29,236 bases of DNA, from NCBI GenBank assembly GCA_964392615.1, contig CAYMRB010000070.1, positions 1 to 29,236 of the forward strand. Direction: 5' to 3'. Positions 24,510 to 29,236 of the stretch are shown piece by piece; within the stretch, counting starts at the first letter, position 1, and every line of letters begins with the position of its first letter. A program made the position numbers and the translations under genes. The stretch comes from CAYMRB01 sp964392615. GTDB lineage: Bacteria > Planctomycetota > UBA8108. The notes under the pieces are model-generated. The model did no database searches, was not told where the DNA came from, and saw only the letters and a list, made by a program, of their open reading frames with translations.

Positions 24510-25013
24510 ATGGAAACGTACAAGATACGCGTCTCAAAAGACTATCTCGGTTTCGCCGCGGCGCACTTCACGTGCTTCGACAACGACCAGTGCGAGCGGC
24601 TGCACGGTCACAACTACCGCATCGCCGTCGAGGTCGAGGACGAGCTCAAGTCCGACTGGATGATCTTCGACTTCATCGAGCTGAAGCAGATGGTCAAGGG
24701 CATCGCCGACGAGCTCGACCACCACATGCTCGTCCCCATGAAGAGCGACAAGCTCGAGATCGAGGCCGACGAGACTCGCGTGCGCATCTTCCGACACGAC
24801 GAGCGCGACGGCGACAAGGAGTGGATCTTCCCGCGCGAGGACTGCATGCTGCTGCCGCTCGGGGCCACTACGGCGGAGCTCCTCGCATGTTGGTTCGCCG
24901 GCCGACTGCGTGAAGACCTGACTCAGCGGCTGAATCGCGTGCCCCGCGTCGTGCGCGTCGAGATCGTCGAATCGCCCGGACAGAGCGCGACGTACGAGAT
25001 CCGCGTCGACTGA
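24510..25013 (+). CDS. 6-pyruvoyl-tetrahydropterin synthase/QueD-family protein
   Basis: This 167-residue protein has the family's T-fold pattern: FAAAHFTCFDNDQCERLHGHNY near the N terminus, read as FAAAHFT and CERLHGHNY. His19, His32 and His34 match the zinc ligands and Cys28 the catalytic Cys of PTPS/QueD proteins. IFDFIELKQMVKGIADELDHHML and a C-terminal VRVEIVESPGQSATYEI complete the fold. It is longer than QueD (about 120 residues) through an insert at about 80-110. QueD makes a precursor of queuosine and PTPS one of biopterin. Lying between pterin-related C1 genes, it may instead make the pterin head of H4MPT. No strong ribosome-binding site is visible; a 47-bp space separates it from the CitG-like gene. 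Confidence 0.87.
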   Translation: METYKIRVSKDYLGFAAAHFTCFDNDQCERLHGHNYRIAVEVEDELKSDWMIFDFIELKQMVKGIADELDHHMLVPMKSDKLEIEADETRVRIFRHDERDGDKEWIFPREDCMLLPLGATTAELLACWFAGRLREDLTQRLNRVPRVVRVEIVESPGQSATYEIRVD

Positions 25014-25033
25014 CCCTCCGGAGGAAGCGCTCC

Positions 25034-25858
25034 GTGCCCCCCGAAGACCCTCGTGCGTCCACGACCGACCGTCCCGAAGCGGGCGATGCGGACAGCCAGA
25101 CGCTCGCGGGCCGCAACGCCGTGGTCACCGGATCGTCGAGTGGCATCGGCCGCGCGATCGCGTTGCGCCTGGCGCGCGGCGGCGCGCGCGTGCTCGTTCA
25201 CGCGCGGCGCTCGCGGGATGCCGCCGAGTCGGTCCGCGCCGCGATCGTCGCAGAGCACGGTGACGACACACCGGCTGTCGTGCTGGCCGATCTCGCGACA
25301 ACCGATGGGCGAGACGCGCTGCTCGATGCAGCCCAACGCGCGTTCGGCGATGCGATCGACGTATGGGTCAACAACGCTGGCGCGGACGTCCTGACCGGCG
25401 ACGCAGCGCGCGCGTCGTTCGAGGACAAGCTCGACCGTCTGTGGGAGGTCGACGTGCGCGCGACCATCCTGCTGTCGCGAGCCGTCGGTGCGCGCATGAA
25501 GGCTCGCGGCCGCGGCGTCATCCTCGAGATGGGCTGGGACCAGGCCGCCACCGGCATGGAAGCCGACAGCGGCGAGATGTTCGCGACGACGAAGGGCGCG
25601 GTGATGGCGTTCACGCGCAGCCTCGCGCGGTCGCTCGCGCCCGAGGTGCGCGTCAACTGTCTCGCGCCCGGCTGGGTTCGAACGGCGTGGGGCGAGACCG
25701 CTGCCGACGACTGGCAGCAGCGCGTCCTCAGGGAGACGCCGCTCGAGCGCTGGGGCTGCCCGGAAGACATCGCCGAGGTCGCCGCGTTCCTCGCGTCCGA
25801 CGCGGCCTCGTTCGTCACCGGGCAAATCGTCAACGTCAACGGCGGCGCCGTCCGATGA
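25034..25858 (+). CDS. SDR-family protein lacking the catalytic Ser and Tyr
   Basis: This 274-residue Rossmann-fold protein has the cofactor loop TGSSSGIG at residues 32-39, NNAG at 113-116 and the C-terminal ASFVTGQIVNVNGGAVR typical of classical SDR enzymes. The active site is changed: at the YxxxK position the sequence reads F183-A-T-T-K187, and the position of the catalytic Ser, 13 residues before, is Gln170 in EMGWDQAATG. Only the Lys remains. It can probably bind NAD(P)(H), but normal carbonyl reduction is unlikely. The start is GTG at 25034 with GGAGGA 8 bases upstream. It overlaps the next gene as ATGA, tying it to pterin coupling. A role as unusual dihydropterin reductase or as a structural partner is speculative. 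Confidence 0.88.
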   Translation: MPPEDPRASTTDRPEAGDADSQTLAGRNAVVTGSSSGIGRAIALRLARGGARVLVHARRSRDAAESVRAAIVAEHGDDTPAVVLADLATTDGRDALLDAAQRAFGDAIDVWVNNAGADVLTGDAARASFEDKLDRLWEVDVRATILLSRAVGARMKARGRGVILEMGWDQAATGMEADSGEMFATTKGAVMAFTRSLARSLAPEVRVNCLAPGWVRTAWGETAADDWQQRVLRETPLERWGCPEDIAEVAAFLASDAASFVTGQIVNVNGGAVR

Positions 25859-27309
25859 CCTCCGCGGACACTTCGCCACATGAATGCGCCGAAGTCGTCG
25901 CCTTCGTGACCGGCCGCCTCGCCGAGCATTCGCTGCGCCGCGTGCTCGAACGCCTCGAGGCGCCGCTGTCGTTCACACCGCGCGTCGTCGTGCTCGACAT
26001 CGCCGTCGCCGCGCTGATGACCACCGACTGGCTCGCACGCAAGCTGCCACCGGCCCTGCGCCAGGACCACCTCGGATCGGAGGCGCTGCCGGACCGCCTC
26101 GTCCTGCCGGGCTTCGTGCGCGGCAACCTCGAGAGCCTGCGAACAGCCATCGGCGCGCCTGTCGAGCTCGGACCGCGCGACTTGCGCGAGTTGCCCGCAT
26201 ACCTCGGCCGCCCCGCCGAGGAGGAGCCGTACGGCGAGTGGGACATCGAGATCATTGCCGAGATCAACCATGTGCCGCAGCTCTCGGCGGACGACGTGCT
26301 CGCGCGCGCTCTCGACGCCCGCGCTCGCGGCGCCGACGTCATCGATCTCGGCTGCGATCCCGGTGGACCGTACGCGGGTCTCGCAGCCGTCGTCCGTCTG
26401 CTGCGATCGCACGATCTACGGGTGTCGGTCGATAGCCTCGACCCACGCGAGATCGTGCCGGCAGTCGACGCCGGCGCCGAACTCGTGCTCAGCGTCAACG
26501 GCAGCAACATCGACGTCGTTCGCGATCTCGACAGCGACTGCGAGCTCGTCGTCATCCCGGACGAGCCTTCGTCGCTCGACGGACTGCGCGCGAGCGTGGA
26601 ACGGCTGGCCGCTGCCGGTAGGAAGTTCCGCATCGACCCGGTGATCGAGCCGATAGGCTTCGGATTCGCCGCGTCTCTCGCGCGATATGTACGCGTTCGC
26701 GAGCTCTATCCGGACGCGTCGATGATGATGGGCATCGGTAATCTGACGGAGCTCACCGACGCCGACTCGTCCGCGATCAACGTCCTGCTGCTCGGGTTCT
26801 GCCAGGAACTCGACATCCGCAGCGTGTTGACGACCGAGGTCATCACCTGGGCCCGCTCGAGCATCGAGGAGTGCGACCTCGCGCGACGGCTCGTCCACTG
26901 GGCGTGCTGCCATCGCACGCTGCCGAAGCACCGCGAGCCGAGATTGCACCTGCTGCGCGATGCGCGCGTTCACGAGCACGGGGCGGACGTCCTCGACCGA
27001 TGGGCGCGGGAGATCAAGGATCGCAATGTGCGCATCTTCGCTGAAGGCGGCGAGATCCATGTGCTGTCGAACGCCGGTCGTCTGCACGACCGCGATCCGT
27101 TCGCCCTCTTCGCCGCGATGCGAGAGACGGCCGGCATGGACCTCGACGATCCGTCACACGCGTTCTACCTCGGCTACGAGATGGCGAAGGCGGTCACCGC
27201 TCTGACGCTCGCTAAGAACTACGAGCAGGACGAAGCGCTCGATTGGGGCTTCCTCACGCGGCCGGAGCGCGGCCACGCGAATCGCGACGAGGAGGAACGC
27301 TCGCCATGA
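25855..27309 (+). CDS. Dihydropteroate-synthase-related protein (DUF6513 plus pterin-binding domain)
   Basis: This 484-residue protein joins an N-terminal domain of about 125 residues (VAFVTGRLAEHSLRRVLERL, then VVVLDIAVAALMTTDWLARK) to a TIM-barrel domain like that of dihydropteroate synthase. In the barrel part I see IIAEINHVPQLSADDVLARA, GADVIDLGCDPGG, LRVSVDSLDPREI, ELVLSVNG and FRIDPVIEPIGFGF. The group corresponds to the 'dihydropteroate synthase-related' proteins of methanogens (TIGR00284). It is a candidate for joining the pterin to an arylamine made from p-aminobenzoate, but this activity is not proven for the family to my knowledge. It has 4-base overlaps with the SDR gene before and pabB after. 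Confidence 0.87.
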   Translation: MTSADTSPHECAEVVAFVTGRLAEHSLRRVLERLEAPLSFTPRVVVLDIAVAALMTTDWLARKLPPALRQDHLGSEALPDRLVLPGFVRGNLESLRTAIGAPVELGPRDLRELPAYLGRPAEEEPYGEWDIEIIAEINHVPQLSADDVLARALDARARGADVIDLGCDPGGPYAGLAAVVRLLRSHDLRVSVDSLDPREIVPAVDAGAELVLSVNGSNIDVVRDLDSDCELVVIPDEPSSLDGLRASVERLAAAGRKFRIDPVIEPIGFGFAASLARYVRVRELYPDASMMMGIGNLTELTDADSSAINVLLLGFCQELDIRSVLTTEVITWARSSIEECDLARRLVHWACCHRTLPKHREPRLHLLRDARVHEHGADVLDRWAREIKDRNVRIFAEGGEIHVLSNAGRLHDRDPFALFAAMRETAGMDLDDPSHAFYLGYEMAKAVTALTLAKNYEQDEALDWGFLTRPERGHANRDEEERSP

Positions 27310-28844
27310 CCGAGGCCCGCGAGCCCGGCTCGCTGCGGAGCAACGGCTCGATGACGGTACGCGTCGAGCGACTGGACGACGCGCCCGCGCCAATCGACGC
27401 GTTTCTGAGATGCGCAGACTTGCCGTACGTCGTCTTTCTCGACAGCGCGGTTCAGGACGATGCGCGCGGAAGGTATTCGTATCTGAGCGCGGCACCATTC
27501 GAGGTCCTGACGGCACGACAGCGCGACCTCCGAATCGAGACCGCCCGCTCCGCCGATCTCGCTCAGCCGCAGTACGAAACGGCTTCCTCGCGCGTCGACG
27601 ATCTGTTCGGTGCGGTCGCGACGGCGCTGCGCCCCTGGTCGTCGACGGCAATCGACGGCTTGCCGCCGTTGACTGGCGGCGCGATCGGCCTGTTCGGATA
27701 CGGCCTCAATCGGACGATCGAACGCGTCGCCGCGAGCAGGCACGACGAGTTCGCTCTTCCCGACCTCGCCGTCGGCCTCTACGACTGGGTGCTCGCCTGG
27801 GATCACGCCACGGACGAATGCCACCTCGTATCGCACGGCTATCCGGCGCGCGGCGGAGCCGCTCGTGATCGCCGCGCCCGCGACAGAGCGCGTCAGGTGC
27901 GCGACAGGATCTCAAAGCCGCGCGCGCCGTCCACGGATCTTCGAGATCGCTGCCACCCGGCGAGCGATCCGAGCCGCGCGCTGACTCGAGGGCAACTGGC
28001 GCCGTCCTGGTCGTTTGAGACGCAGCCGCGGCTGGCGAGCGATTTCAGCCGCGACGACTACCTCGAAGCCGTCGAGCGGTGCGTCGAGTACATCCGCGCC
28101 GGCGACGTGTTTCAGGTCAATCTGTCGCAGCGCATCATCCACCCGCTCGATACGGATCCGGTCGAGTTCTACACGCGGCTGCGCGCGAGCAATCCGGCAC
28201 CGTTCGCGGGGTATCTCGATCTGGGGACCAGCGTCGTGGCGAGCTCGTCGCCCGAACAGTTCCTGTCGCTGGAGCCGGGCGGTGTCGTCGTGACCCGACC
28301 GATCAAGGGCACGCGCTCGCGCGGATACACCCCGGAAGAGGACGCCTACCGCGGGGCCTTGCTGCGCGAGAGCGAAAAGGACCGAGCGGAAAACGTCATG
28401 ATCGTCGACCTTCTGCGCAACGACCTGTCGCGCGTGTGCAAGCCGCGAAGCGTCGTCGTGCCGAGGCTATTCGAGCTCGAACACCACCCGACCGTGCACC
28501 ACCTCGTGTCGGAGGTTCGAGGCGTGCTGCGGGATGGATACGGCGCGCTCGATCTCCTGCGCGCGAGCTTTCCCGGCGGCTCGATCACCGGAGCGCCGAA
28601 GGTGCGGGCGATGGAGATCATCGCCGAGCTCGAGCCGACCGCCCGCGGCCCCTATTGCGGCAGCATCGCGTGGATCGGCTTCGACGGTCGCATGGGGAGC
28701 AGCATCCTGATCCGCACCGCGACGCTCGCGCGCGGCTGGATCCAGCTGCCGGCGGGTGGCGGCATTATCGCGGACTCGAATCCGACCGCCGAGTACCGCG
28801 AGACGCTCGACAAGATCACGGGCATGGTGCGCGCTCTGGCCTAG
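27306..28844 (+). CDS. pabB: Aminodeoxychorismate synthase component I
   Basis: This 512-residue chorismate-using enzyme makes 4-amino-4-deoxychorismate, the precursor of p-aminobenzoate. The C-terminal two thirds show the family core: FSRDDYLEAVERCVEYIRAG, DVFQVNLSQRI, SSSPEQFLSL, PIKGTRSRG, a segment beginning ENVMIVDLLRNDLSRVC, SFPGGSITGAPKVRAMEII and PAGGGIIADSNP. The Lys in PIKGT (residue 334) marks PabB; TrpE has Ala there. An Arg-rich, low-complexity linker at about 180-225 separates the N- and C-terminal parts. No pabA amidotransferase or pabC lyase lies in the window. As last gene of the mch operon it links p-aminobenzoate supply to H4MPT synthesis. The TAG stop lies in a dispersed repeat copy. 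Confidence 0.94.
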   Translation: MTEAREPGSLRSNGSMTVRVERLDDAPAPIDAFLRCADLPYVVFLDSAVQDDARGRYSYLSAAPFEVLTARQRDLRIETARSADLAQPQYETASSRVDDLFGAVATALRPWSSTAIDGLPPLTGGAIGLFGYGLNRTIERVAASRHDEFALPDLAVGLYDWVLAWDHATDECHLVSHGYPARGGAARDRRARDRARQVRDRISKPRAPSTDLRDRCHPASDPSRALTRGQLAPSWSFETQPRLASDFSRDDYLEAVERCVEYIRAGDVFQVNLSQRIIHPLDTDPVEFYTRLRASNPAPFAGYLDLGTSVVASSSPEQFLSLEPGGVVVTRPIKGTRSRGYTPEEDAYRGALLRESEKDRAENVMIVDLLRNDLSRVCKPRSVVVPRLFELEHHPTVHHLVSEVRGVLRDGYGALDLLRASFPGGSITGAPKVRAMEIIAELEPTARGPYCGSIAWIGFDGRMGSSILIRTATLARGWIQLPAGGGIIADSNPTAEYRETLDKITGMVRALA

Positions 28845-28910
28845 CACCCCGTTGAAGAAGGCAATCCGGCACGATAGCGGCCGCTTCGCCCGGGCTCTTC
28901 GTTGTCAGAG
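28841..28910 (-). repeat. Dispersed element, copy 5, opposite orientation to copy 4
   Basis: CTAGCACCCCGTTGAAGAAG at the left end is followed by an inner part (28864-28891) that matches the reverse complement of 19701-19728 at 25 of 28 positions. The right end is degraded. It begins at the pabB stop codon. Confidence 0.7.
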
Positions 28911-28987
28911 CTCGGAATCGCACCGATGAACGCCCGACTCCCAACGAATGGTCAAGCGTCGCCGGCACTCCGCCCGATAAGGACTGC

Positions 28988-29188
28988 ATGAGAGTCCAGC
29001 GCTCCTTCGCCGAAGTCGTCGGGAAACTCCGACTGCGCCGAGTCGTCGAGGTCGGTCGCCTGGTGCGGGACGTGCGTCGTCCGCTGCGGGAGCTCGCGAC
29101 GTTTCTGGGGCTCGCCGAGCTCGAGGCGGGCCACGTCGTGCGGCTGCGATGCGGGTACGAGATCGCGCTCGAGACGATCGATGGGTAG
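28988..29188 (+). CDS. Uncertain short ORF
   Basis: This 66-codon frame (MRVQRSFAEVVGKL... ending EIALETIDG) has high GC at third positions but no recognised motif. An open frame also exists on the opposite strand (29209-28952) with equally good codon use, so I cannot say which, if either, is real. A + strand frame beginning at 29181 (MGRCTVFLDISLMEDG) overlaps its stop and runs off the window, which slightly favours the + strand. Confidence 0.25.
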   Translation: MRVQRSFAEVVGKLRLRRVVEVGRLVRDVRRPLRELATFLGLAELEAGHVVRLRCGYEIALETIDG

Positions 29189-29218
29189 GTGCACGGTTTT
29201 CTTGGACATCTCGCTGAT

Positions 29219-29236
29219 GGAGGATGGTGTCCATGG
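29219..29236 (+). promoter_or_regulatory. Possible ribosome-binding site of a gene starting at the window edge
   Basis: GGAGG at 29219-29223 is followed 9 bases later by ATG at 29233. It would start a gene that lies outside the window; alternatively the frame from 29181 is the true gene. Confidence 0.3.

Noticed and set aside
27306..28844. Anthranilate synthase component I (TrpE)
   Set aside because: Lys in PIKGT and the pterin context indicate aminodeoxychorismate synthase.

Overview
The window is GC-rich bacterial DNA, very probably from a planctomycete or a relative. Two things suggest this. It carries bacterial genes for the tetrahydromethanopterin (H4MPT)-linked C1 pathway (fae, mtdB, mch and cofactor-assembly genes). 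It also has a secreted protein ending in the duplicated 'RGDANGDD...VLEFLFQGG' dockerin-like tail that is common in deep-branching planctomycetes. No rRNA, tRNA, CRISPR array, transposase or phage gene was recognised.

Layout. (1) 24-5140: pheT on the + strand meets a secreted HEAT-repeat protein on the - strand, with overlapping 3' ends. (2) 5141-8843, - strand: a three-gene iron(III)-type ABC importer operon (lipoprotein, fused double permease, ATPase) joined by 4-base overlaps. (3) 8964-11417, - strand: a small coiled-coil protein, a membrane-anchored pentaheme cytochrome and an ExeA-type ATPase; the last two overlap. (4) 11584-13679, + strand: an MfnD-like ATP-grasp ligase and an MfnF-like protein, predicted to assemble a methanofuran-type cofactor. 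(5) 13895-16751: a dockerin-tailed secreted protein converging on a DUF4388/HDOD regulator. (6) 16959-19687: mtdB and fae on the - strand, with a second ATP-grasp ligase diverging from fae. (7) 19737-21335: a GntP-family permease. (8) 21619-28844, + strand: a tightly packed operon of mch, a RimK-like ligase, a CitG-like protein, a PTPS/QueD-like protein, an SDR protein, a dihydropteroate-synthase-related protein and pabB. (9) 28845-29236: a repeat copy, an uncertain short ORF and possibly the start of another gene.

How the genes fit together: Fae condenses formaldehyde with H4MPT, MtdB oxidises methylene-H4MPT, and Mch converts methenyl- to formyl-H4MPT. The formyltransferase/hydrolase complex and beta-RFAP synthase are not in this window. 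PabB would supply p-aminobenzoate, the PTPS-like and DHPS-related proteins fit the pterin part, and the RimK-like ligase fits glutamylation. The CitG-like protein and the SDR protein, which has lost its catalytic residues, have no settled role and are the most interesting candidates for unassigned steps in bacterial H4MPT synthesis.

Two structural points stand out. A 10-N assembly gap inside the CitG-like gene looks artificial, because both flanks share the same 10 bases and merging them restores the reading frame. A short dispersed repeat (consensus TAGCAGTCCGTTGARRAAGG) sits at the 3' ends of several genes; one 71-bp copy has inverted ends and a second copy lies in the opposite orientation.
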